Positions 1 to 11,821 of a stretch of DNA of 64,000 nt are shown here, in pieces. The stretch lies in assembly GCA_032622095.1 (NCBI GenBank), contig CP136069.1:43004194-43068193 (forward strand), in the 5' to 3' direction. The notes under the pieces were generated by a model that worked only from the letters and a program-made list of their open reading frames with translations, ran no database searches and was not told the origin of the DNA. A program made the position numbers and the translations under genes. Source of the DNA: Siphonodentalium dalli (lineage: Eukaryota; Mollusca; Scaphopoda; Gadilida; Siphonodentaliidae). The number at the start of each line of letters is the position of its first letter. Positions within the stretch are counted from its first letter, which is position 1.

Positions 1-345
1 TTACAACACATTTTGTTAGACTGCCAGTCATTGCTACATATTCCGAATGACGTGTGGTACCATGTCATTGACCAATATGGTATTGAATGTTTTCTCTACC
101 TGTCAGATGATCACTGACAATCTGACTCGCTTGCTGGTTAGGTCGGCCGCATTTATGTGGAAACAGTTTCATTTTGATAATGGTGATGATGTTCAATTGC
201 CCTTACAAGTACTTGTTTGCGATTCTGTACTTGGTGGAATTGATCCCAAGAGAATGACGACACAAGGGGGGAAGTTGTTGTCACTCTCGGGCATCGCATC
301 GATGAGTTGATTGAGTGGTTAAATATAGAATATCCATAAATACTG
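1..345. other. No recognisable feature
   Basis: Short open frames occur on both strands but none has recognisable content, a splice pattern or repeat similarity. I see no gene here. Confidence 0.4.
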
Positions 346-478
346 TTGACGAGATACATCGTTTATTTTCGCGAGTATGATTCAGTTAATAAATTCCAAA
401 TGGGAACCGAGCTTTAGCGAAGTTCCCCCATTTGCTGAATTATACATTCGAGCGAAAATAAGCCTTGTATCTCGTCAA
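346..478. repeat. Palindromic MITE-like hairpin, 133 bp
   Basis: The two ends are inverted copies: TTGACGAGATACA at the left and TGTATCTCGTCAA at the right. Inside are further complementary arms (TTATTTTCGC / GCGAAAATAA and an inner CCAAATGGGAAC-type pair), so the whole unit folds into one long hairpin. It has no coding capacity. It resembles a foldback-type miniature element; no target duplication was identified. Confidence 0.7.
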
Positions 479-2335
479 ACTATATGGGTATTATTTTTAT
501 CCATTTTAAATATAATGAAATAATGTGCAATTGTTGGCTAAAAAAGCAGTACACAAGAGCGTTCTCAATTATGATTGTCTATACTCTTTGCTTTTGTGGA
601 TTTACGTGATACCCATACAAAAAATGGTGATGCCAAGTATTTTTCCTAGTAAGCCGAACATTATCTAAGGCAATTTTGGCAAATTTGGTGATTAATATAT
701 TCTTTCACTGCATATAACGGTACCTCAAGTGGACTACACAAAATTATAAAATTATCTTTTGGCTAATGGCTATGCGAGGTGCGAGGGCTGTTGTGACTCT
801 ACTCGACTGAAATGGTATGAAAGAGGCTACAATACTATTTCGGATGCCACGCACCTGGTGTCTCGATGCTCGTAATGAATGATACGGGAGAGTGGCTCCG
901 CCCAGTTGTGACGAGGGATACTAATCCATGCCCGTAATGTTCTCTGGGTTGAAGACTGATATCATGTCTGAAGGGTGCTTCCGTATTTTGTATTATTGGT
1001 TAAAGCTATAACACAATATTTTGAACATGAACATGTTATGTTCTTTGGAATTATTTATCGACTCTTGTGTAGTCCACAACTGCATATAAACAATACAACC
1101 ATTAGTTCATGCACTCCCATTAGTATTGCAAAGCTCACAAAGTGAATTTTTTTAATATATATAAATATGTTTGAACAAATAAAAATCTCTAAAATAGATA
1201 AAAACGTCCCAATACGTGATTTTTTTGGAATAAAGTAGAGACCCAGTGAAAGACCAGTAATTTTTATGCGGACCTTTCACATGAATATATCAATTGAGTT
1301 TGAAGATTTATTTTACCTGAATTATAGCCCTTAGTATATCAGTTTTGTAATGTTATATATGACCTTTGGCATGATAACATGAACAAACTTCAACAAATTC
1401 CATTCATATTGGTTATATGGATCTTTCACAACAATATCTCATTTGAGTTCAAAAGTAGGGATTGTCAGATATCTTTTCTACCAGAGTTATGGCACTTAGT
1501 TCTTCCATTTGTTTTATATATACATAAATTTATTGATTCTTGGTAAAACAGATTCACTCTAATATGAGCAACCAAAAAAACTTGACCTAGGGCAATTTTT
1601 TATGCACAACCTTAGCTGGGTAGCATCAGTGCTTATGTTAAGAATGCGTTATTTGCGACCCTTCAAGTCATTTAAATAATTAAGTATCTGGGATAAACAG
1701 CAGCTGAAATATAACTCCTGACACAGTTACATCTATGTTTTAAGAATATAATAAAGCTCTTTATTGCTGATTAGTAGCCCATTTATAAATAATTTGATGC
1801 CCACAGCACCTATCCAAAATATTAACCATGCATTACTAGTTTTACTTTTGTCCAATTTTGCTACATATGTTTAAAGGAACGCTCTTTATTGCTCATTTTT
1901 GCTTTTTAAAGACGTCTGAGGTCAAATGACACTCCATTTCAGTTTATCGCTGTTTTAAAAAATTGACAAATCAGATTGCAACAACCATTTTGGTTATATA
2001 ATCAATTTGGATGAAATAAGTTTTAGTGTCCTTTTAAGACATTTGAAGTCTGATGAGATTCCCTGGCATTGGGTCAAATTTTCAACTATTAGAATCCATC
2101 GATTTTCACAAAATTTACATTGTTTTGTGCAGGCTAATGTACTTATTCCTGGTAAGAAACCTTGTATTGTAATTTGCTAAAAGCACAAATGCTCTGAACT
2201 ATATATATAAATATTTATGTTTTGTTTTGTTTTTAATAAATATTGAAATTATTTTCTGCATTGTCTTATTTTGTGGTCCACATGTCATTACTATCTTTAG
2301 AGGTAAAATAGCTATTTGGAGTGGTTAGATGGGAC
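479..2335. other. AT-rich sequence without recognisable genes
   Basis: I see no convincing exon, RNA gene or inverted repeat in this stretch. It contains isolated AT microsatellite-like runs near 1150 and 2200 only. Confidence 0.4.
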
Positions 2336-2710
2336 ACCTTTGAATTACCAATTAAAATAGTTAGAATAACCATTCTAGGTAGAAAACTTTCCCACCAATA
2401 GTAGTTATCAGATTAACTACCCGTAGGTAGTTAAAATTCCAACCACCCACAGGTAGTAAAATTAACTACTGGGTAGTTCGTATTCATCCCCCTACCCAAA
2501 GTAGTTAAAAATTTGCCTCCCGTTGGGTAGGTAAAATAGCCCCCGGGGGTAGTTATTTCAACTACCGAATGTAGTTATTTTAACTACCAAAGGTATTTAA
2601 TTTTTTACCTACCCATCAGGTAGTAAAATTAACCACCCAAGGTAGCGGGATGAATACGAACTACCTAAAGTAGTAAAATTTAACTACTTTTGGGGTTAAT
2701 TTACCAACTT
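2336..2710. repeat. GTAGTT/AACTAC-rich palindromic repeat
   Basis: About a dozen degenerate, partly self-complementary units of the type GGTAGTTAAAATTAACTACC fill the region. Larger symmetry is visible: CGTATTCATCCCCCTACC (about 2480) is mirrored by GGTAGCGGGATGAATACG (about 2642). It looks like a hairpin-forming non-coding repeat. Confidence 0.6.
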
Positions 2711-2964
2711 TGAATTTAGTGTGCAGGTCGCTATAATGAATGTGCGTCACGCGTAGTGATGCTTACATTAACGTCATGACGTGATCCTATTTCTGAGCGA
2801 TCAGTCGCTTGGAATTATTATTCATATGTTTCCTAGTTATTATAGCACTAGCAAGCTACATTTGATTGAAATTCATGCAATTTTCCTCATATCTAATTGA
2901 TATCATGATAACTTCCAATTTCAAATGAATGTGACATATAGGAACTATTTTGCTAACTACGATG

Positions 2965-3020
2965 TACACCCACAGTAGAAATTTATACCCACAGTAGGAA
3001 GTTGTAAACCCACAGTAGGG
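2965..3020. repeat. Short tandem repeat, ACCCACAGTAG unit
   Basis: Three spaced copies of ACCCACAGTAG with similar spacers (about 20-bp period) lie in a row. Confidence 0.6.
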
Positions 3021-3107
3021 TGTAAAGATGAAATTTACAAAATAGGTGTTATACACACGATAGAGCAGGCAATTATGGTATTAACAAAGTTATCAACCAG
3101 TATGGTG

Positions 3108-3113
<6 letters not shown>

Positions 3114-3141
<28 letters not shown>

Positions 3142-3849
3142 TAGTAGGATCTGTATGTCTGTCTATCTGTCTGTCTGTGGACTAATTTCAACCAAATTTG
3201 GTGTGGTGATTCGGGATACCCTGGCGGATGTTATAACACATTTAGAGTATTTCCAGATTTTGATTTAAAAACCGAGAGATCGCTATGGCATGGCAAAATA
3301 TGCCAGGGGTAATTTCAACAAAGGGCCATTACTCGGGTGAACATTGGCAGGCGGAATCCAAATTCTAACTTCACCTGTATTTTGGGCTAGTAAAATCACA
3401 TACCAAATTTCATTCCATTCAGTGTAGACTTAATAAAGTTATCATCTGGAAACAAAAATTAAGTGCAAATTCCAACAAAAAGGGCCATAACTCTGGTGAA
3501 AATTGGCAGACGGATCCCAAATTCTAACTTGTCCTGTATTTTGTGCTAGTGAACTCACATACAAACTTTCATTCCATTCAGTTCAGACTTACTGATGTCA
3601 TCATCCAGAAATGAAAATTAAGTGGAAATTCCAACAAAAAGGGCATAACTCCGGTGAAAATTGGCAGGCGGAACCCGATTCAAACTTGATCTGTATTTTT
3701 GGTTAGTAAACGCACATAGTCAGTTATCATTCAGGAATGAAAAAAATGAATGGATGGACAGTTGCCCCTTTTTCAATACAGGCATATACAATAAATGTTG
3801 TTAAATTGAGTAAGGAGTTCAATCTAAAAAAAAAGCCTGTTTCGGCTAG
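3114..3849 (+). mobile_element. Helitron-like element with ~147-bp tandem repeats
   Basis: An (AT)n run is followed by a GTCTGTCTATCTGTCTGTC microsatellite. Three or so diverged repeats of about 147 bp follow, each carrying 'gggccataactc...gaaaattggcagrcgga' wording. The unit ends TTTCGGCTAG|T. The same CAGCTAG|T-type end is seen at 34243, where an empty site supports insertion. It has no coding capacity. The Helitron-like label rests on the CTAG|T end and architecture; a canonical 3' hairpin is weak here. Confidence 0.45.
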
Positions 3850-5504
3850 TATTTAGCCCTTCCATGACTGGAGCTTACTGAAATTTTCTAAAAACCCTTT
3901 GCCAATGCATTCTCTTATATATGCGAGTCTCTCATAGGGAACCTCGCTAATATAAGAGAATACATTGGCCTAACAATATGTACATTGCATTCTCTTATAT
4001 ATGCAAAGCTACATGTGGCAGACTCGCATATATAAGAGAATATGCACTGGCACATGACCTTTAACGCTGCTGCACCAGTGCAGCTCCCGTCACGAAAGTG
4101 ATATACATTACTCAATAAAAGATGTAATCATTGTTCCAGATTTCAGACTACATTCATAATAAAATATTTAAAATAAATTTGTCCCCCTGCAAAACAGTTG
4201 TTCCGTTGAAAACAAAAGTAGCATATTTGTATTTATTATATGCTAAGCTATCAAATAGTAGTATTTTTGCATCAGAGGAAAACTTTTATCCGTCTAGTGA
4301 GATATCGATTTCTCCCACCCCTACACATTTTAGCACAGGCAGCCCGTGTGAGACAGCTGAGTGATATTTCCCTGTCTCACATAACACGTGACCATATGTC
4401 TCACCCAACACACGTAACTGCTTTACCTATTTAATTAAGAGCCGGAACTAATTTAACAATACGTCATCATGTTTTATGTGAACTAAAACAATGGCGACCA
4501 ACCAGTTACGCTTCACGTTTCAAGTAAATAAATACGGACGAATTCGTGGACGCTAATGCAAATGGAGATAGGCCTCAAATGTTAATCACGAAGAACCTTC
4601 AACATAACCTCACTTTCAGACGCAGAGTTGCAAAACATGCAATATAAACGACTAATTGTGCCCCAAGCGAAACTGGCATTACTTGCACATTTCGTAACAC
4701 GTAAACAATAGCCGCTTCACAAATGACGAGCGAAATAGTTCCACATTCGATCAGTTGTCATCGTTGCAATAACTCGTCGAACACGTCTAACTCAGACGTG
4801 TCTGTCATATATACACATATTTCCTTTTCACGATTAGTCTAGCTGTTTATACTTCATATCAATACGCGCGTTTCTCGGAATCTATGCCGGTGCAACAGTG
4901 TGACGTATTCATGTCGATTTCACAAGACCATGTCTATTTCACTCTAACGTATTAACCATGCGCGCACGGATATCGCGCTTTGTATTTACAGTATATAACT
5001 TTAATATATACCGAAATCATCCCAGATAAACATGAATATCGTATCAGATTTCTCCCCAGATGTACCGTTACGAAGCTACTCGAATGTACCGAAGATTGGT
5101 ATCAAACAAAACATCGGAATGAGGCTCTTGGGTTGGGAGAAAATTGATCCATGATGACCTGGGATGTGGGCATGGAAAAATCTTACTCTCAGGGCCAGAT
5201 ATTTGGTCCAGACACTCGGCAAGCCTCGTGTCCGGCCCAAATATATGGCCCCTCGGATGAGATTTTTCCATCCCACACCCCAGGTCATCATGGGTAATAT
5301 TAATCTCACTCGTATCCATCCACGCTAAAACTAAAAGTGATTTTGTACTAGATGAGTTCACATCGCTTCGCCACATTGAACTGGAGTTGAAGAAAAAAAG
5401 TGTAATCTGTGATCAATAAAAATGTTTTGTTAAATACTATGCCATTAGCACTCAATCTCTCATTCACGATGTCAAAACAAAATAATTTCATTTTTTGTCA
5501 TCAC
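3775..5504 (+). repeat. 1.73-kb tandem duplication, copy 1
   Basis: The sequence recurs almost base for base 1847 bp downstream; only scattered single-base differences were noticed. The copy begins inside the tail of the Helitron-like element, includes a TTAG/TTAA-type palindromic MITE (3853-4102), and ends at GTCATCAC. It has no coding content that I recognise. About 75 bp near 5010-5090 also recur in diverged form near 24236-24303. Confidence 0.95.
3853..4102. mobile_element. piggyBac-like palindromic MITE (degenerate ends)
   Basis: The ends are diverged inverted copies (GCCCTTCCATGACTGGAGCT at left; complement of CACTTTCGTGACGGGAGCTG at right). The core has nested palindromes based on CAATGCATTCTCTTATATAT and its complement. 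Related copies with clear TTAA flanks are at 44897-45161 and 50848-51407. It is non-coding. Confidence 0.65.
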
Positions 5505-5621
5505 ATGGGGGAGATGTCCAGGGTGGGGGATATTCCTAGGGTATCTCTCCCCTCTCATCCTCCACCATAATGTTTCTTACTGGGGTCGGAACACCTTCTA
5601 TTGTAGACATCCACTATTTAT
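5505..5621. repeat. Templated spacer: inverted copy of 8378-8491
   Basis: The 117 bp between the two tandem copies is the reverse complement of 8378-8491, the intron sequence next to the 8220-8362 exon. One 3-bp indel is the only difference noticed. Confidence 0.92.
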
Positions 5622-7351
5622 AATACAGGCATATACAATAAATGTTGTTAAATTGAGTAAGGAGTTCAATCTAAAAAAAAAGCCTGTTTCGGCTAGTATT
5701 TAGCCCTTCCATGACTGGAGCTTACTGAAATTTTCTAAAAACCCTTTGCCAATGCATTCTCTTATATATGCGAGTCTCTCATAGGGAACCTCGCTAATAT
5801 AAGAGAATACATTGGCCTAACAATATGTACATTGCATTCTCTTATATATGCAAAGCTACATGTGGCAGACTCGCATATATAAGAGAATATGCACTGGCAC
5901 ATGACCTTTAACGCTGCTGCACCAGTGCAGCTCCCGTCACGAAAGTGATATACATTACTCAATAAAAGATGTAATCATTGTTCCAGATTTCAGACTACAT
6001 TCATAATAAAATATTTAAAATAAATTTGTCCCCCTGCAAAACAGTTGTTCCGTTGAAAACAAAAGTAGCATATTTGTATTTATTATATGCTAAGCTATCA
6101 AATAGTAGTATTTTTGCATCAGATGAAAACTTTTATCCGTCTAGTGAGATATCGATTTCTCCCACCCCTACACATTTTAGCACAGGCAGCCCGTGTGAGA
6201 CAGCTGAGTGATATTTCCCTGTCTCACATAACACGTGACCATATGTCTCACCCCACACACGTAACTGCTTTACCTATTTAATTAAGAGCCGGAACTAATT
6301 TAACAATACGTCATCATGTTTTATGTGAACTAAAACAATGGCGACCAACCAGTTACGCTTCACGTTTCAAGTAAATAAATACGGACGAATTCGTGGACGC
6401 TAATGCAAATGGAGATAGGCCTCAAATGTTAATCACGAAGAACCTTCAACATAACCTCACTTTCAGACGCAGAGTTGCAAAACATGCAATATAAACGACT
6501 AATTGTGCCCCAAGCGAAACTGGCATTACTTGCACATTTCGTAACACGTAAACAATAGCCGCTTCACAAATGACGAGCGAAATAGTTCCACATTCGATCA
6601 GTTGTCATCGTTGCAATAACTCGTCGAACACGTCTAACTCAGACGTGTCTGTCATATATACACATATTTCCTTTTCACGATTAGTCTAGCTGTTTATACT
6701 TCATATCAATACGCGCGTTTCTCGGAATCTATGCCGGTGCAACAGTGTGACGTATTCATGTCGATTTCACAAGACCATGTCTATTTCACTCTAACGTATT
6801 AACCATGCGCGCACGGATATCGCGCTTTGTATTTACAGTATATAACTTTAATATATACCGAAATCATCCCAGATAAACATGAATATCGTATCAGATTTCT
6901 CCCCAGATGTACCGTTACGAAGCTACTCGAATGTACCGAAGATTGGTATCAAACAAAACATCGGAATGAGGCTCTTGGGTTGGGAGAAAATTGATCCATG
7001 ATGACCTGGGATGTGGGCATGGAAAAATCTTACTCTCAGGGCCAGATATTTGGTCCAGACACTCGGCAAGCCTCGTGTCCGGCCCAAATATCTGGCCCCT
7101 CGGATGAGATTTTTCCACCCCACACCCCAGGTCATCATGGGTAATATTAATCTCACTCGTATCCATCCACGCTAAAACTAAAAGTGATTTTGTACTAGAT
7201 GAGTTCACATCGCTTCGCCACATTGAACTGGAGTTGAAGAAAAAAAGTGTAATCTGTGATCAATAAAAATGTTTTGTTAAATACTATGCCATTAGCACTC
7301 AATCTCTCATTCACGATGTCAAAACAAAATAATTTCATTTTTTGTCATCAC
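5622..7351 (+). repeat. 1.73-kb tandem duplication, copy 2
   Basis: Second copy of 3775-5504, with the same start (AATACAGGCATATACAATAA) and the same end (GTCATCAC). It includes a second copy of the palindromic MITE at 5700-5949. The very low divergence indicates a recent duplication. Confidence 0.95.
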
Positions 7352-7559
7352 TCATGAGATAGATCCCATATCCAACCAAAAAGTGTAGATATCATCTATA
7401 TACAAGACCTGTATATACAATATATATATACCACAGAATGTCCTTTTGTTATTGAAAAATTAACACAATTATTACTGCTGTCCCTCCAGAACATTGAAAC
7501 TATCTGGGACAAGAGATGGACTGTCGTCCACTGCATACCCACATGTGTGCATACCTATA

Positions 7560-8120
7560 ACCTATGACTAGCTGAGATACTCAGGCAGACGGATCCATAA
7601 ATCAGCGTTATCAGAGAAACAAAAATGAATAACCTGAGCAAATCGATTGAACAATCTATTGAATGTTGTAGTAGTGGTGAACATCCATGACAAATTTAGA
7701 GATCCGACAACCGGTGGTGGAGATATTCTGAAGTCAACATTTCCAGTTAAAAAAATAGGAGTAACTCTGGAACTGAAAACCTGAACAAAATGATTGAAAT
7801 GTTCATTGATTATCCTCATAGTAGTGAGCATCCACACCAAATTTCATTATGATCCGACAACCGTTGGTGGAGATATCTGCTCCGAGTGACAAAAAAAACA
7901 ACATTTCCAAATAAACCAAGATGAAAAACTCTAGAACGGAAAACCTGATCGAAACCTGATTGAACACTCCAATGAATGTCCTCACAGTAGCGATCATCGA
8001 TACCAACTCAACTTCATTGAGATCCGAGCGCTACTGTTCAAGTTATGACCTGAGCAAACATCGGGCAAACAGTCAGATGCAAAACAGTGTACCCCCTCCT
8101 TTTAAAAATATAATGAATGA
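7560..8120. repeat. Diverged interspersed/tandem repeat (GATCCGACAACCG family)
   Basis: Three diverged units repeat the wording 'gaacatcc..accaaattt..gatccgacaaccg.tggtggagatat' about every 130-150 bp. It ends with 'gatgcaaaacagt.tacccc', also seen at 50660-50690. The tail of a related repeat lies near 58900-59230. Non-coding. Confidence 0.55.
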
Positions 8121-8219
8121 ATTGAAAATGAACTATCTAAAACAATATGGTGTCTTTTAGAGGTATAACTTAATGACCAGTTGGACGTGATGCTAACTGA
8201 TCGGTCATTACATACTCAC

Positions 8220-8362
8220 CATTTCAATATCCGTAAAGCTGAAAAGTGTTCTTCTTGTGAAGAAGAAATAACCAATAACAAGTGGATGGAGGAGGTATGC
8301 CATGTACGTCATCTTGCTGAGAGGAATGAACCCTTCCCATGATAGAAATGTATTTACATAAC
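8220..8362 (-). CDS. nrf-6-like: NRF-6-like exon (FLSWEGFIPLSKMTYMAYLLHP)
   Basis: Acceptor ATAATTACAG, donor GTGAGTATG. The 143-bp exon begins with GT, completing GGT from the previous exon, and ends on a full ATG codon. It encodes VNTFLSWEGFIPLSKMTYMA then YLLHPLVIGYFFFTRR, a near-perfect match to the conserved C-terminal part of the acyltransferase domain (F-L-S-W-x-x-F-x-P-L-S-x-L-T-Y-x-x-Y-L-x-H-P). It ends FSFTDIEM. A final exon with the last helix and stop codon is expected downstream, at lower coordinates, but was not found. Confidence 0.92.
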
Positions 8363-8377
8363 CTGTAATTATAAAAA

Positions 8378-8491
8378 ATAAATAGTGGATGTCTACAATA
8401 GAAGGTGTTCCGACCCCAGTAAGAAACATGGTGGAGGATGAGAGGGGAGAGATACCCTAGGAATATCCCCCACCCTGGACATCTCCCCCAT
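8378..8491. repeat. Source-like copy of the 5505-5621 spacer
   Basis: This stretch, 16 bp upstream of the 8220-8362 exon in the intron, recurs in inverted orientation at 5505-5621. It contains GGGGGAGAT-type motifs also present nearby at 8630 and 8810. Confidence 0.9.
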
Positions 8492-9524
8492 GTATGACTA
8501 AATTGTGTTTATAATTTGTCATGTCGGTGCTTAGTGGGGGGTATCCTGGTCTGAACATCTTCCCCTCCCCAAAACCCTGACTCAAATAACTCTTCTCAGA
8601 AGTTAATTTGTCCCCGTTTCTGTGTGGCGGGGGAGATATATCCTGGCCTGGATATCTAATGTTCGAAAACAAAACAAATTATCACTTTAAAAAAAAATGA
8701 TTTAAATCTAAAAAAAAATATTAATTAATTAAATCTCAAATAACACTTTTCTGGCCATTTCAGGGTCAAACGATATCAAATGAGTGAAATTTTTTTTAGT
8801 CATACTTGGGGGAGATAACCAGGATGGGGAAGGTGACATGTCCTGTTACTCCGGACAGCTTTTTCGTGACCTTTCATTTGGAGAGATTATGTGCTTCTGG
8901 AACAACAGTCATATTTCTATGAATGATCACGACTGTTGGCAGAACTTATACTGGTATGTTATTGTGGTTGATGGATGGCAACATGGTGTAATATTGATGG
9001 ATTGAAGTCAATGTTCAACACTGTCGCTTCGCTGTCAAGACCATTGAGTAATGTTCAAGTTAGTATACAAGCTTGGCTGACCGTAACCCAATTCATTTAG
9101 AAGTCAGTGAAAATATCACAACAAATATAAGTTCACATTTATGATAAGATTTCGGTGTCCTGGATAACCTAAACCCAAATTTGGAGATGGTACGTAACTC
9201 ACCGTTAGTTTTGTAAGCTATTCACAGTGGACTATCGGACAATAATGAAAACAGGAGGTAATGAAATCCGATTGGATGCATTCAAAAAGCCTGTAATTCT
9301 TGCGATATCTCAAATGAACATTGTTTTTGTACTTTATGTCCAGTTACCTGTGACAACATGATCTGATAAATTCATCAATACATATGTATTAACACATATA
9401 CATGTAGATGCATCCCATAAGTGGTTTGGATACTTTATTTGTCTATTGTGAACTACATTCTATCCTTTTCATTATCATTTCACTTCATTAGTTGCCACTT
9501 CATGTTTGTATAGGTAGGGGCGAC
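8492..9524. other. Intron sequence, nothing specific
   Basis: This is intronic sequence between two acyltransferase exons. Loose GGGGGAGATA / TATCTCCCCC motifs recur between 8440 and 8830. No gene is visible. Confidence 0.5.
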
Positions 9525-9645
9525 AGGAAGACGGCCCATCTGGGCCATGTCGCTCCTGTATAATATCATTTTTGTTTGTTTATTATCACCATTGTCATAA
9601 GCTTGTAAATATTATACAAATAAACAATCATCATCATCATCAATA
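9525..9645 (+). mobile_element. Possible LINE 3' tail
   Basis: A GC-rich hairpin (GGCCCATCTGGGCC) is followed by AT-rich sequence with AATAAAC and a terminal (ATC)n run, the way many CR1/I-type LINE tails end. No coding sequence is attached, so the call rests on form alone. Confidence 0.35.
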
Positions 9646-9841
9646 AAACAACAAATTCACCACTAATTATGTCCGGCATTCTGCCATGATGTTACCTGAC
9701 AGGTTTGATCAGGGTACTGTCCTAAGTTTATGATGGAGAGTTAGTATTTTTACCACTACGGTCCTTTGATATTTTTTGAGCACTCTATATTTATCACATA
9801 TGGCAACAGACATCAATAAATCAGCTGAGCAGTTAACAAAC

Positions 9842-10031
9842 CTCCATTTCCAGTGACACATGCAAATACAACCCAGCTCACAGCCATCCCCCATGCTGTC
9901 CGACTGACTCCTGTGTAGAAGGCAGAGGCATCCATACCAATGACGTATTTCCCCTGAGCTTGTCCTGCGAGACCATACAGCACTGCCAGGGCAATGGCGG
10001 CAGCTAGGCACCAACCAATTACAATCGCTAT
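9842..10031 (-). CDS. nrf-6-like: NRF-6-like exon (two helices, ACVTGNGG)
   Basis: Acceptor ATTTATCCACAG, donor GTTTGT. The 190-bp exon starts in phase 0 and ends one base into a glycine codon. It encodes a hydrophobic segment (IAIVIGWCLAAAIALAVLYG), a loop, then FYTGVSRTAWGMAVSWVVFA and CVTGNGG. Family members have the same order: a helix, a hydrophilic loop, R-T-x-W, a second helix, and A-C-x-x-G-x-G-G before the F-L-S-W segment. A very short extra exon between this one and 15918-16020 cannot be excluded, but the phases (0/0) allow direct joining. Confidence 0.9.
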
Positions 10032-10919
10032 CTGTGGATAAATTATGTTTAGTTTGGGTTCAATAACATGTTTAGCCACCAGGCCACGTCAAGGAGAGGG
10101 GATAAATTATGTTGTACGGTATTAAGAAAATTGCTTGGTGAATTAATGCATAAATGACATCCCATTCAAACTAGAGGTGGCACAATACCCCTGCAGTGCA
10201 ATTGTGGTACAATAAGGGTAACGATGTTAACATATTTGTTTTTCGGAAAAAACAAACGAGGAGTACAAGCTCGACACAGTTCTGCAAGTTGCAAAATATT
10301 TATAAGTCAAAAAAGGTGGATATAACTAAAAAAAAGTCTGCTTTTTAGCTCATAATTGCAGGTGCAGATGTTCGCTTAGTGGTAAATATCTGTTCCATTC
10401 CACTATAAAAAGTCAGATGGACATCATAATTGCATACGCATAGGTTAACTCCCATGGTACTAAATATATGTGCCAATATGCCCCCATAAATTGGTTACAG
10501 ATGGGTATTAAAGACATATTATGGACGTGTTCGAGTTCGTGAAACTGATACGTTAGTATTCAGGCGTTATGCCAACATGGAGAATGTAGCATTATACTAA
10601 CATCACAGAAAATTTCAAAGAAATCGACAATACAAGTTTACAACTCAATAGAAAACAACGTCAAAACTACGCTCAATTGTAAATATTTACATCTGTATTC
10701 AGGATGCAACAATCGCCGACAAACACACACACAGTATTTCGCCATCCAGAGTCAGTGCATTTAATTAATATCAATGACGGTGTGTTTTGGCAATTTGGAT
10801 TTATATTCGTAAAAAGAACAACTTTGAGCAAGATTATTCTCCATTTCTATTGGATCACCATACCGAAGTGTTTCACATCACGTTAAATAAAATGTGCATC
10901 AATGACACCCAAAATCATA
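10032..10919. other. Intron sequence, nothing specific
   Basis: AT-rich intron sequence between the 9842-10031 exon and the 10920-11421 MITE. No repeat or exon was recognised. Confidence 0.45.
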
Positions 10920-11421
10920 TTAAAGGCACGTGAGGCCTTAGTTGTCGTAAATATTCATATTTGTTCAAATCACCGTAAACAGAAAAACATTAAAACGCAT
11001 ACAGTTTCGTTCACATATACCATGACCATCGCGTAAACAGCATGTTATCATAAAGCCCTACTATATTTTACCTAAGCAAGAGCCTGGTTGTGTTACAGGA
11101 GACAGCACAATGCTACTGGCTAATCACACACAAATGGCATAAACGCTCTTTACTAGTTCCATATCAGGAATTCACCAACAAAGAACGCTCTTTATGTTTA
11201 CCATCATAATATAAACAAACACCAGAAAAGTAACTTTTTATGCTTTTGTTTACATAACAATGGTCAAACATAACACAATAACATTCTGTTTATGCAATAT
11301 TTCTTATTTGTATACGGACAAAGTCTGTCTACATTTTGATGTTCTTTCTGTTTGTGGTGCTTTTTGACGGGTGGAAATATTTTCACAGGATACCCACCGC
11401 CAAGGCCAACCGTACGTTTAA
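10920..11421 (-). mobile_element. TTAA-flanked MITE, family 'TTAA-A', copy 1
   Basis: The element is bounded by TTAA at both ends. Its inverted ends begin AGGCACG at one side and end CCGTACGT at the other, degenerate versions of AGGCACGGGCGGCGTT. It matches the 44245-44773 copy over its whole length in reverse orientation, including the paired 'aaagagcgttt' boxes (here AAACGCTCTTT and AACGCTCTTT). Non-coding. TTAA targeting points to piggyBac-like mobilisation. Confidence 0.8.
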
Positions 11422-11645
11422 CATAGAAAATATGATTTTAAAGATGGTGGATCTCTTCCATTAAGTTTCTGTAATGATTCAGGGGAATAAAATAATAATT
11501 TTGAGTGAGAGAGAGAGAACAGTTACTGTCAACAGACACTTCTGTCACTAGGAAATATCTTTGTAAATTTTTCCCCCAATTTTCTTCCTCTAAATGCAAC
11601 CGAAAATATGGCTATTTTTAGAATATTACAATGTTCAGCTGAGAT

Positions 11646-11821
11646 GTGTGAATTTAGGGGATAATATACAAAGCATTGTCTATGGCCTATTGGTAGAGTA
11701 ATATTGGTGGATTTTATGAGGGAAAATATGAGAGAAGCTGGTATAATGGATATTTTTCATCGGAATCCCCACCAATAAATATCCCAAACAACAGCACTAT
11801 TATCCCCATTCTAATTCACAC
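11646..11821. mobile_element. Small TIR element, 176 bp
   Basis: Ends are GTGTGAATTTAGGGGATAATA and TATTATCCCC...AATTCACAC, inverted copies with a small gap. Non-coding MITE-like unit; no clear target duplication. Confidence 0.6.

Noticed and set aside
3900-4050. Possible miRNA or tRNA-like hairpins in the CCAATGCATTCTCTTATATA palindromes
   Set aside because: The hairpins are shared by many MITE copies, lack tRNA A/B boxes, and match transposon structure better.
5068-7223. Duplicated 102-codon open frames on the minus strand
   Set aside because: Both lie in the tandem duplication and look equally intact because the copies are nearly identical; no start context, family match or codon signature.
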